In this document: positions 1 through 9,316 of the stretch, one piece after another
Layout of the letters: each line of letters begins with the position of its first letter
Position numbering within the stretch: position 1 is the first letter of the stretch
Virus record (IMG/VR): IMGVR_UViG_3300010885_040388
Location: 1-50,614 of that record
Length of the DNA stretch: 50,614 nucleotides
Source of the DNA: a virus
Reading direction: 5' to 3' (one strand)
The notes under the pieces: generated by a model
What the model saw: the letters and a program-made list of their open reading frames with translations, nothing else
Databases searched by the model: none
Told to the model about the DNA's origin: nothing
Translations under genes and position numbers: made by a program

Positions 1-1
1 A

Positions 2-3000
2 GGCAATATTCTTGGTGGTATTGGTAAACTTATTTCTAAGTTATTTGTTGGCAAACAAGCTGGTAAAGCCATAAAGCCTAACCAAGTTGAAAAGTTTTTA
101 TCTGATACATTAGGAGATGTACCCCTACCAAAAATAAAAAAGGAAGAATTGCCAGCAGGAGTTGGCGGACAATATATTCCAAGGTTTGGTGATAAATCTT
201 CTAATTATGAAAATTTGCTACCACACATATTGTTTAACTCAAAGTATAAAGTACAGGGTAACACTGCAATACATGAGACAATGCACCATTTTGATATGGA
301 TGTTTTACACGACTCTTTTAGAAAAACAATTGCAAAGTTAAGAAAAGACGGTAAAAAAGATTTAGCAGATGAATACGAATCACTTTTTGTAACAGCAGAA
401 AATAAACAAAAGGGTATGGGATTAGCAGCCTGGGAAGACCGTGCAATCACTTTACAAGACTATGACTCCATTACTTATTTTGGTGGCGCAGCTGAAGCTT
501 TTGCTGATGAAAGTACTTTTAAAGCATATACCAAATTTATGAGTAGCAAAAAGATAAAAGATAAAAAGCTAGCATTACAAATTGGAAACCCATACGGCCC
601 AAGTTATGGCGGTCTAAGAGGGTATTTTAGCAGTTACGCACAATTTGAAAACAATGCTTTAAATATGCCTATGAGACTTAATCCATCATTTTTAAGGGGT
701 CTTGTAGAAAACTCTCCAAATATGCCACAAGCAACAAAGGATGTTTATCTTGGGTGGGCAGAAGGTCTTCAAAGATTTAAACCACCAGCAAGGACAAATC
801 CAGATGAGATCAAAAATTCTCTACAATGGCAAAACTTTAAAAAATACATAACTGATAGTGGATTAGATAAAGCTAAAGGATTCCATGAAGGTGGACTAGC
901 AGGACATAGACATGGAAGCTCTGTGGCTGGAACTAAGTTTGCACCAGGATCTGCAGCCTACTATTCAAGTCAAGGAAATCAAAATAATATGGATTGGTTG
1001 GCAAAGAAAGAAACTCCAAAGAATATTTTTAAGTCTTGGCAATCGCTACCAAAGTCAATGCAGCCAGATGAGAAACCATTTCAAGGCTTTAAGGATATCT
1101 TTAACCCTATGGCTTATGGAATAGGAAAAGATCTACGTGGTCAAGATATCCATGGAGTAGTAGATCTTCCTTACGATGCATATAAGAATTTCATTTTTCC
1201 AGGTATTACATGGGTAGACAGATTAGCACAAATGGGAGCAGTAAACCAAGGAATGAAAATGTTACGTTTTGCTGGCCTTGACCTTCCAGGAACTCCTTAT
1301 CTGACATCTACAAATAGAAATCAAGAAGAAGAATGGATTAAAAGATCTCAAGAAGAAGGGTTTGGATCAGTTGCACCTGAAATGGCGTTGCAGCAAACAC
1401 TTGATATTGCAGGAATTCTTCCATGGGGTAGAATTGGTACACGTATAGGCAACATTGGAATTAGTAAAGAAGTGATTGCAAAAATAGCTTCTGAAAAAGC
1501 TGCTGAAAAAACTGCACTAGCAGCATACAAATCAGAGGCAGGCGTTGGACTTACAGGTATGTTACAATCCATTAAATCTAAATTTGATCCAAACGCTGCA
1601 CTTAAGAAAAAGGTCGCTGTATCTAGAAAAAAGTTTGAAGATATAAAATCATCAGGCAGACTATTATTCCCAGAAGGTGATGCAGCACGACTTGACCTTG
1701 CACATTGGGAGGCACTACTAGCAGCAAAACTAAATAATTTTATCCCACTAATGGATTTACCACGTGCGACCTCTAAACAACTTATTGCAGAAAATAAAGC
1801 TTTGCCAGCAGTCATAGAAGAGCCTTTTACGATGGGTGATAAAAGCTTTATTTATAGGTTTACTAAACATACTTTGAATCAAGCAGATGCTCCAGTTATA
1901 GACGATTTTCTTTCAACCATAAAAGACCCAGGATCTGGCCTTGGACGGGAGTCACTAAGCCCATGGCGACATCCCCGCCACCAAGTAGAGGTTATAGACC
2001 CATTGACTGGAAAAACAGCCGCTTCTATAACCTATGATCCAATTACGGGAGCTATTGGTTATCGCTATACAGATAAAGCTTATCAAAACCAGGGTCTTTC
2101 AACTTTTTTATATAATAAAGCAGCTGCAATTACTAGAATACGACATTCTCATACTCTGAGCGACACAGGAGGCAAAGCATCAGCTCCTAAAATTGGTGGG
2201 TTTATGTCATATGATAAGATTTATGATCTTCCAGGTATGGCTAGTCTTGTAGATAACCCTACTCTTCCAGGTCTTTCTAGTTTAAAAACAACTGTGCAAA
2301 AACTTATTCAAAAACCTAAAATACCTAAAATAACTAAAAAGCCTAAAAAGCCTAAAAAATCTGATGACCCTCGCGCCAGCGGGATGGTTTCCAGCGCGAG
2401 TCCACTGGAAGAATGGTTTGCAGCTGAGCGCAACTCCACAATTGGTTGGCAGCGGGATGATTTGCTTCGCAGGCAAGAGTATCAGGATGCAAATTTTAGA
2501 CCAGAAGTTGTAGCATGGTTTAAAAATCCATTTCGTACATCAAAGAACTTCCCATATGGAAATGACGGATATGTAGATCCAAGTGCTTTATCAGAACTAC
2601 AAAGAATTAAAGACTTAGAAACTGAAGCTGCCGCCTTTGCATCTCGCCAAACTGGTGTCATGCCCCGAAACCAAACCCAGGACGAATTAACTGCCTGGAG
2701 AAACAGTCCAAACCGTACTTACAATACCTATCCATATTTTCTAAGAGGCCTTAGCTATGTATCTCCAGACGATCTTTTTGACTTGCAGAGACTTACGTTA
2801 ACCCCAGATTATCCAGCAGGATTTCCTTGGGCTATGTCCGAAAGTGCCTCTCTTTTTGTATCACCATTTAATCGTTCATTTCCAGGTAGCGCTGGAGATG
2901 CAATTACTGGTGCAACTGGAGGATTTATAGATAAAGGAAAGCTTAGAATTCCTAAATTTGCCAATGGTGGACTTATCAGGGGACCAGGAACAGGAATATC

Positions 3001-3289
3001 AGATTCAATTACAGCGTCACTTGGCTATGCTGGTGGAGGATCAATTAGAGTTTCAAATGGAGAATATGTTGTTAAAGCATCATCTGTAAGAGATTATGGT
3101 GTTAAAACAATGGATGCAATTAATAACGGTACCGCAACAGTGGGCGCAAACTCTGGCGGTACAGTGTATAATATAAATATGCCTGTAACAAGTAATAGCG
3201 CAAACCCAGAAATTGTAGCAAATGAAGTTATGAGAAAGCTAAAGCTAGAAGTAAGCAAAAATAATAAGACTAATAAGGTTAATTTATAA
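2..3289 (+). CDS. Tail tape measure protein, C-terminal part (5' truncated by window edge)
   Basis: The reading frame is open from base 2, so the gene starts outside the window; the first in-window start-like codon (TTG at 149) is internal. The C-terminal about 110 residues have the usual tape measure ending: FANGG, a GPGTG..SDSI stretch, SNGEYVV and a polar tail. Tape measure proteins line the tail tube, set tail length and leave with the DNA at injection. Two enzyme-like parts are visible: an HETMH zinc-peptidase type HExxH motif at 272-286 with acidic residues downstream (GAAEAFADE, 485-511), and an acetyltransferase-like stretch around 1930-2200 with YQNQGLSTFLY at about 2078-2110. A Lys/Pro-rich linker lies near 2310-2360. 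The tail call is firm; the enzyme activities are inferred from short motifs. Confidence 0.85.
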   Translation, partial: GNILGGIGKLISKLFVGKQAGKAIKPNQVEKFLSDTLGDVPLPKIKKEELPAGVGGQYIPRFGDKSSNYENLLPHILFNSKYKVQGNTAIHETMHHFDMDVLHDSFRKTIAKLRKDGKKDLADEYESLFVTAENKQKGMGLAAWEDRAITLQDYDSITYFGGAAEAFADESTFKAYTKFMSSKKIKDKKLALQIGNPYGPSYGGLRGYFSSYAQFENNALNMPMRLNPSFLRGLVENSPNMPQATKDVYLGWAEGLQRFKPPARTNPDEIKNSLQWQNFKKYITDSGLDKAKGFHEGGLAGHRHGSSVAGTKFAPGSAAYYSSQGNQNNMDWLAKKETPKNIFKSWQSLPKSMQPDEKPFQGFKDIFNPMAYGIGKDLRGQDIHGVVDLPYDAYKNFIFPGITWVDRLAQMGAVNQGMKMLRFAGLDLPGTPYLTSTNRNQEEEWIKRSQEEGFGSVAPEMALQQTLDIAGILPWGRIGTRIGNIGISKEVIAKIASEKAAEKTALAAYKSEAGVGLTGMLQSIKSKFDPNAALKKKVAVSRKKFEDIKSSGRLLFPEGDAARLDLAHWEALLAAKLNNFIPLMDLPRATSKQLIAENKALPAVIEEPFTMGDKSFIYRFTKHTLNQADAPVIDDFLSTIKDPGSGLGRESLSPWRHPRHQVEVIDPLTGKTAASITYDPITGAIGYRYTDKAYQNQGLSTFLYNKAAAITRIRHSHTLSDTGGKASAPKIGGFMSYDKIYDLPGMASLVDNPTLPGLSSLKTTVQKLIQKPKIPKITKKPKKPKKSDDPRASGMVSSASPLEEWFAAERNSTIGWQRDDLLRRQEYQDANFRPEVVAWFKNPFRTSKNFPYGNDGYVDPSALSELQRIKDLETEAAAFASRQTGVMPRNQTQDELTAWRNSPNRTYNTYPYFLRGLSYVSPDDLFDLQRLTLTPDYPAGFPWAMSESASLFVSPFNRSFPGSAGDAITGATGGFIDKGKLRIPKFANGGLIRGPGTGISDSITASLGYAGGGSIRVSNGEYVVKASSVRDYGVKTMDAINNGTATVGANSGGTVYNINMPVTSNSANPEIVANEVMRKLKLEVSKNNKTNKVNL

Positions 3290-3738
3290 TGGCGTACTTA
3301 CTACAAGCTGGAATCCAGCTATCCCTAGATAATTCTAATTGGCAAAAACTTACAGACCATAATAGAGATCCTATTAGTATTTCTACAGAGATTATTGAAA
3401 CCCAGGCTAGAATGGCTAATGGTAAGATGAGAAAATATATAGTTGCTCAAAAAAAGAATATATCGGTTTCTTGGTCGTATGTTCCATCAAAAACATCTGA
3501 GACAGTTGACTTAAATAATAGTGCTGCTTGGCTTGAATCATTTTATAAGTCCAATGTAGGCTCTCCTATTTATTTAAAGGTTGTTGCCTCTGAGCTTGAT
3601 TCATCAGGTAACTTTGTTACTGCACAAAATGCTTCTGAAGTATATACTGTTTTTATGGAAAAGTTTTCTAAGAGTATTATTAATAGAACAAAGGTGTCAG
3701 ACTACGTTAGTATGAGCATTGACTTTACGGAGGTATAA
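3289..3738 (+). CDS. Small tail protein after tape measure
   Basis: 149 residues, beta-rich, no recognised motif. It starts in a TAATG overlap with the tape measure stop and ends in another TAATG overlap with the 1661-residue tail protein, so the three are translationally coupled. The position directly after the tape measure is where siphophages keep the distal tail protein or tail-tip adaptor. At 149 residues it is shorter than a typical distal tail protein (about 250), so a tail-tip adaptor is only a positional guess. Confidence 0.6.
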   Translation: MAYLLQAGIQLSLDNSNWQKLTDHNRDPISISTEIIETQARMANGKMRKYIVAQKKNISVSWSYVPSKTSETVDLNNSAAWLESFYKSNVGSPIYLKVVASELDSSGNFVTAQNASEVYTVFMEKFSKSIINRTKVSDYVSMSIDFTEV

Positions 3739-6700
3739 TGTTAAGTAATGTCAGCTCTTCAGTCTTTACAGGCTCAGACTCAATAACTTTGACACCAGTA
3801 GTTTCTGCAGAGTGGAATCATAATTTATTTAATGCTCCATATATTACTACCGCTGGCACTGGCACAAAGCTAACCGTAGTCCCAATATCCCCTTTACCAA
3901 CTGATGTAACCTCTGGAGCTAAGCCTAACTTTACTACTAAAAGCTTTGCAATGTTTCCGCCAGTTAGTCCAACACCAACACCAGTTACTACATCAACACC
4001 AAGCGCAAGTGCCTTTGCTATAACAGGTTCAGTTGTAAACTTAACTACCATTAATGTGTCTTGGTCTAATCCACCAACGGGAACTTCATTTTATAGAGTT
4101 CAGTTAAATGGTCAATCTGACACAGTTCCAACAGGGACAAGCTATACATTTTCTGGACTATCATCAGGCACAGCATATACTGTAAGTATTGATGCATACA
4201 ATTCTTCTTTTAGTGTTATTGGTAGTACTAGTCAATCTTTTTTTACAACTCTGGAAGCCCCGCTAGATATGGTCAGTACAGGTTCAACATCTTATACCGT
4301 ATCTGGCGGATCTAGCTCGGCATATAAAGTAATAACATATGTAAAAACTAGCAGTCCTATACCAGTAATGATCAATGCATCAGGAAAAAACTCAGATCTT
4401 GAATACGGCTCTGAGCAGGTTGAGGCAGACTCCCTAGGCTGGACCAAGGTTATTACCTACGTAGGCTCCCAAAGCCCTGATAACACCTTTGCAGGCTTTG
4501 TATACACCATCACAGCTAACTCCATAAGCGGTGAAAAAAATAATCCAATAGTATATTTTACGGTACCTGAAGTATATGCTACTACCCACTTTGATTATCA
4601 AAACCGTTCTTTATTTCCAACAGAAATGCCATTTACATATTTTAGACCAGGCGAATCATATGTCCAGTCAGGTAATGTAAACTGTACATTTCCTACTAAC
4701 TTTAGAAAAATTACGTCTTCAGTTATTAAGAACTATTCGGTTTCTACCTATTCTCCAGTCACACCAATTTTGCAAAATCCAAGGTTTTTTCTTTCTTCTA
4801 AACCAATCCCAGTCTTAAAGAATGTTTTACCAACAGACACATCCTCATATAAATATTTTGTTTCAGATGACGATTCAAGAAATATTACTGCTATTTATGA
4901 AAAAGCAATTACTACTAATAAGATTGTTATTAAGTTTAATACTTTAATGACAGTTCCATTAGTAAATATAGCTATTGATGGAGCAACTATTACAGTTGAC
5001 GGTAGTCAAGATATATCCCCTCCAAATAATTCAGAAGGTGGCAGAAGTAATGGTGTATTAATTTTGTACTGGACTGGTTCTGCTTGGACTAAAACAAAAT
5101 GGTCATCAATGCCAAAGTTTAGTGATTCTGGATCTTTATACCTATCTACATCCTTTAGCAAAATAACGGTGACACAGATAGACAGAACAACCAACACAGA
5201 ATTTTTAAAGTTTACAGGAGAAACAGCGCCAACTTCTGGAGGACCAACAATCAATTCATTTTCTGCTTCGCCTGCAACCCCCACTGGAAACTCTCTAACA
5301 TTTGGCAATAATACTCAACCAGTATGGGCTTCGTTTAGTTACTCTAACGGAGCATCCTTTAAAGTGACTACAACAACTTCTGGAAGTTTTAACACAAGAG
5401 ATTCAAAATCAGCCACATCTTCCTACCTTGGAGTAGGATCTTGTGGAACAACATATAGCCTAACCCTTACTGTTTATTCTGGGAAAAATCAGCAAGGAAC
5501 TTCTGCTACTCAGACAATAAGCTATACAGTAAATTGCACCTCAACACCAACAGTAATTCCCTCACCTTCATCAAATGTAGTATCTGATTTAAAAAGAATG
5601 CATGTAGTAGAGATTTCTCCAAGACTTGAAATTGATTTAACAGACTTTGTTGAATCATTATCTATTAGTAAATCTTTGGATGGAAGTAGTGAGTTACTAC
5701 CAATCTCTTCTCTAAACACCAATGATGCTCAGATTACTTTATCTGGAATACCCGCTATGGCTGGATCAACAATAGTCCCAATTTTTTCTAGCCAAAGCAA
5801 TCAGTCTTCTACAATCCTGGCAAACATGCTAAGAAAAAATATTAAGTTTTATATTAATTTTAATCTTGCATCATACTCAACACCAGGCTCAAGCACAACA
5901 TCAAACACCTATATTCCTGGCGGAGTTTTTTATTCAGACTCTTGGGCTGAAAATGATATTCAAAATATTACAGTTCAGTGTTTTGATGTCTCTAGGTATT
6001 TACAATCAAAGCCAGTAACAGACTATGTTGTTAACCGAAAATCGGTATTTGAGATTATAACAAACATCTTAGACCTATCTGGTTTTACAGACTATGATTA
6101 TGACTCTCTTTATTCTGTATGTAATAGCACGAGTGCACCACTAGATCTTTCATACTATTACTGTAATTCTAAAGATTCAACAATAATAGAATGTTTAAAT
6201 GAATTATTTGTAGCTTATCAAATTGGTGCATATATTGATGAGTATGGAGTCATGAGATTTTTAAGCTTGTACGATATACTTTCATCTTCAGGATCTAACC
6301 TTTCTTTGCTAGATGGAAACATTATGCAAAATGGATTTAGTATATCAAACAATGCCAAGCCAGGTAAGATCTCTTTAAGATATCAAACACCAAAAATTAA
6401 ACAGTCTCCATCTCTTCAAAATGTAACAGATGACGCTATAGCAAACTCTCCTTCTTTTATATACACAACTTCAAATGATGTTGTCTGGAGCCAGCAAACT
6501 GTTGACTCTGTTGGATTTAATTATCTTGATGCAGATATGCTAGTAAATTCAAATAAGTTTCAACTTAACAATAATGATCTATTAGACATCTTCCATACAT
6601 TTAATATGACTAATGATGGATTTGCATTTATTGATAATGAAATTGTTTCTTTTGCATATAAAGAGTATAAGTTGTCAAAAGTTAACGGGGACAATGAAGA

Positions 6701-8723
6701 GTTTATATCTATTAAAAATAATGTGGACCTTACCTCACAGATAGATAATTATATTAAAAAGAATGATATTGGTCTTAGACCATCAACATCTACAATAACA
6801 TCTGTTTCTGGAAACGGAACTGCTATTACTTATACATCAGCAAATTCCTTTAAGGTCGGAGATAAAGTAATGATTGCTGACGTTGTTCCAGCTGTTTATA
6901 ATATTCAGGGTATTATTAGCGAAAGAACATCAACAACATTTAAAGTATTAGGAACAACAACAGGAACATATGTATCAGGAGGAGAAGCATATATTTCTGC
7001 AGACTATGATGTTCTGGTAACTCCTACTGGTAAAATAACTAATGTAGAGCGTGGTTTATTTGGAACTGTTCCAATAGATCATATAAAGGTAACAACGCTG
7101 GCAAGCAAAGGTTTATCAGAAAAATCTTTGACTTTAAACCTTCAAACATATAGTTCTTCATCTAATACCTCAATTGTCAGTACTAAAACTGATTACCCTA
7201 AGATGCCAGAAGTAAAGGCTATTGCAGTAGGTGCTACATCTACTAATAAATCTTTAGTATATCCAACATCCAAAGTAGACATTGGATATAAAACATATTC
7301 TGTTAAGTTTAGATTTACTGCTGATGGTGGCGCAGCTGCTGGTTTATTTTTTAATATGGCAAGCACCAGTGATAGTTCAGGATCATATTTTATAGAGCTT
7401 GCTAGATACAGTAGAGTTAATCCAAATACATCATCCTTGTATAGTCCACAAAAATATGATTACAGCCTTATTATATATAATGATTTAGGGGTAGTTACAG
7501 GTTGGGCAGATGTTACCGCTGAGTGTGTTAGCATTATTAATAATTTTGCTAAAGTATTAAAGAAAACTGTTACAGGAGATGTAACTACTTTTTCTTACGA
7601 TATAGATGAATGCTTTAACTTAAGAGTTGCTCACTACTTAACAGATGGTAAAGATGGAGAAAATGCAACAGTTGCAGCACCAAAAAATGCTTTGCTAGTT
7701 TTTATAAATAATGTTGAGATAACGGGATGGCAAATTCCTGGAACAGAGTATGATGAAACTACCAACCCATCAGCAAATGGTTGGGCATCATCAGAGCTAA
7801 ATAAAATTACTGGCATGCGACAAAGACCAACAATACCTAACGATATTGCAGTTGGTACAAAGTTTGGATTTTTTGCTTCTAGATTCCCACAAGAAATAAC
7901 TAACCTATATCCTCCAAAAAGTAATCCATCAATAACTTCTAATACTCCAGCAACCTTAAGAGAAATTCATGCCACTGTAAAACCTTTAAAAGAAAGAAGT
8001 GTAAGCTATTTCTATCAAGACAGAGAATTTTTAAACGGTCTAGTTCAAAAACAACCACTATATACAAAGTCTCCTACTTATCTTATGCAAACAACACCAG
8101 AGGTATCTGGAATCAATTATTATGATGTTGAATATCAGACACCAGCTGCTGTATCTGTAGACGTTCTTCCAATTGAATATATGATGAGATATTTTCCAGG
8201 GAACAGGGCAATAGACAAAAGACAATATCAAAAAAAGCTAGTAGATGAATACTCTTTGGCATACTCAACACCAATCAACACTGGATTTAGAGCAAGAATG
8301 GCAATAGCAAATGGATCACCACACATGATTCATCTTAAAAAAGATTCTGATGATGTAAACAACGTTACTGTTAACTTAAATTTATGGACGCATGAAATTG
8401 TTGCACCTTCAGATCCAGAAATTATTGAAAGCATTATAGACCACTCAAATCTATCAGAGACAGTTCAGCTAGACTCAGAGTGGATACAGTCTAAGCAGGC
8501 AGCCTATAAAATGTTAAAGGTTGTCCAAAGAGGTGTTGAAGGTTTTTCTAAGACTGTATCTTTAAATATATTTGGAAACCCCTTAATTCAGGTAGGAGAT
8601 ACCGTAACCCTATCTTATTCTTTAAACGGTATTGTTGAACAAAGGTATTTGGTACATTCAGTATCTCATAACTTTAGCCAAGGCCTATCAACTTCTCTTA
8701 ATCTTAAGAGAATTCAAGAGTAG
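3738..8723 (+). CDS. Large tail hub/fibre protein with fibronectin III and lectin-like regions
   Basis: 1661 residues. A fibronectin type III domain is seen at about residues 86-175 (WSNPP, SGLSSGTAYTVSI), then an Ig-like domain at about 525-615. A hub-like part starts near 620 (RLEIDLTDFVESLSISKSL). A small beta module at about 1020-1085 ends in GTYVSGGEA, and a concanavalin/laminin-G-like region spans about 1175-1400. The last 60 residues (GNPLIQVGDTVTL, YLVHSVSHNF) resemble the end of phage baseplate-hub or tail-tip proteins. It follows the tape measure and a small tail protein through coupled starts. It probably forms the tail tip and contributes to host binding. Domain limits are estimates by eye. 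Confidence 0.7.
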   Translation: MLSNVSSSVFTGSDSITLTPVVSAEWNHNLFNAPYITTAGTGTKLTVVPISPLPTDVTSGAKPNFTTKSFAMFPPVSPTPTPVTTSTPSASAFAITGSVVNLTTINVSWSNPPTGTSFYRVQLNGQSDTVPTGTSYTFSGLSSGTAYTVSIDAYNSSFSVIGSTSQSFFTTLEAPLDMVSTGSTSYTVSGGSSSAYKVITYVKTSSPIPVMINASGKNSDLEYGSEQVEADSLGWTKVITYVGSQSPDNTFAGFVYTITANSISGEKNNPIVYFTVPEVYATTHFDYQNRSLFPTEMPFTYFRPGESYVQSGNVNCTFPTNFRKITSSVIKNYSVSTYSPVTPILQNPRFFLSSKPIPVLKNVLPTDTSSYKYFVSDDDSRNITAIYEKAITTNKIVIKFNTLMTVPLVNIAIDGATITVDGSQDISPPNNSEGGRSNGVLILYWTGSAWTKTKWSSMPKFSDSGSLYLSTSFSKITVTQIDRTTNTEFLKFTGETAPTSGGPTINSFSASPATPTGNSLTFGNNTQPVWASFSYSNGASFKVTTTTSGSFNTRDSKSATSSYLGVGSCGTTYSLTLTVYSGKNQQGTSATQTISYTVNCTSTPTVIPSPSSNVVSDLKRMHVVEISPRLEIDLTDFVESLSISKSLDGSSELLPISSLNTNDAQITLSGIPAMAGSTIVPIFSSQSNQSSTILANMLRKNIKFYINFNLASYSTPGSSTTSNTYIPGGVFYSDSWAENDIQNITVQCFDVSRYLQSKPVTDYVVNRKSVFEIITNILDLSGFTDYDYDSLYSVCNSTSAPLDLSYYYCNSKDSTIIECLNELFVAYQIGAYIDEYGVMRFLSLYDILSSSGSNLSLLDGNIMQNGFSISNNAKPGKISLRYQTPKIKQSPSLQNVTDDAIANSPSFIYTTSNDVVWSQQTVDSVGFNYLDADMLVNSNKFQLNNNDLLDIFHTFNMTNDGFAFIDNEIVSFAYKEYKLSKVNGDNEEFISIKNNVDLTSQIDNYIKKNDIGLRPSTSTITSVSGNGTAITYTSANSFKVGDKVMIADVVPAVYNIQGIISERTSTTFKVLGTTTGTYVSGGEAYISADYDVLVTPTGKITNVERGLFGTVPIDHIKVTTLASKGLSEKSLTLNLQTYSSSSNTSIVSTKTDYPKMPEVKAIAVGATSTNKSLVYPTSKVDIGYKTYSVKFRFTADGGAAAGLFFNMASTSDSSGSYFIELARYSRVNPNTSSLYSPQKYDYSLIIYNDLGVVTGWADVTAECVSIINNFAKVLKKTVTGDVTTFSYDIDECFNLRVAHYLTDGKDGENATVAAPKNALLVFINNVEITGWQIPGTEYDETTNPSANGWASSELNKITGMRQRPTIPNDIAVGTKFGFFASRFPQEITNLYPPKSNPSITSNTPATLREIHATVKPLKERSVSYFYQDREFLNGLVQKQPLYTKSPTYLMQTTPEVSGINYYDVEYQTPAAVSVDVLPIEYMMRYFPGNRAIDKRQYQKKLVDEYSLAYSTPINTGFRARMAIANGSPHMIHLKKDSDDVNNVTVNLNLWTHEIVAPSDPEIIESIIDHSNLSETVQLDSEWIQSKQAAYKMLKVVQRGVEGFSKTVSLNIFGNPLIQVGDTVTLSYSLNGIVEQRYLVHSVSHNFSQGLSTSLNLKRIQE

Positions 8724-8730
8724 TCCTTTG

Positions 8731-8739
8731 TGGTATAAT
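8731..8739 (+). promoter_or_regulatory. Extended -10 promoter for 8759 gene
   Basis: TGGTATAAT just after the hub gene stop, 19 bases before the ATG at 8759. An AGGAGA ribosome site (8748-8753) lies between. There is no -35 match at 17-18 bases. It belongs to the TGnTATAAT family repeated through the window. Confidence 0.5.
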
Positions 8740-8758
8740 TAATTGACAGGAGATAAAA

Positions 8759-9316
8759 ATGCCATATATTAAAATATCAGACCCCAATATCATAGATCTT
8801 TCTGCTTGGCACCAAGTTATTAATGTTATTAACCAGCACAGTGACACTCTTTCCGCTATTACCAACAACTATGGTCTATTATCCACTGGTACTACAAACT
8901 GGAATGGCGAGACAGAAATTTACGAAGAGTTTAATCCTGGTTCACAAAAAATGCTTTATGGCAGAGTCACAATTAATACTACAGGAGATAGCAAAGATTT
9001 AATGCTAGAAACTAATCGCATGTTTTATCAAGAGATAGATTTTGATAATGGAGCTACTACTGGAGTCGCTGCTTTTAGTGCAAAACCTATTGTAGTAGTA
9101 ACAGCTTCTATAGCAGGAACTCCTCCAACAATGACAGCCAGAAATGCTGGGCTCGTGTGCACTGTTACTGAAACCAATCCTGAAAGTTTTACTGTTCGTA
9201 TTGTAAAGGCAAAAGAATTACCTCTGGCTGCTGCTGATGAAAGTGGATCTACGGCAACTGACCCAAAGCCAACCAGAACTTTTTATATAAACTGGATTGC
9301 TATAGGACCAAAATAA
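8759..9316 (+). CDS. Minor tail protein (185 aa)
   Basis: Short helical N-terminal part followed by a beta-rich body (YGRVTINTTGDSKDL, TFYINWIAIGPK). It sits between the large hub protein and two fibre proteins and ends in a TAATG overlap with the next gene. It has its own ribosome site AGGAGA and a -10 promoter. No enzyme motif is seen. The role as a virion tail or tip component is taken from context only. Confidence 0.6.
   Translation: MPYIKISDPNIIDLSAWHQVINVINQHSDTLSAITNNYGLLSTGTTNWNGETEIYEEFNPGSQKMLYGRVTINTTGDSKDLMLETNRMFYQEIDFDNGATTGVAAFSAKPIVVVTASIAGTPPTMTARNAGLVCTVTETNPESFTVRIVKAKELPLAAADESGSTATDPKPTRTFYINWIAIGPK

Noticed and set aside
1348-1815. Minus-strand open frame of 155 codons inside the tape measure gene
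   Set aside because: Ser/Ala-rich shadow of the coding strand, no start signals, and the plus-strand gene is certain.
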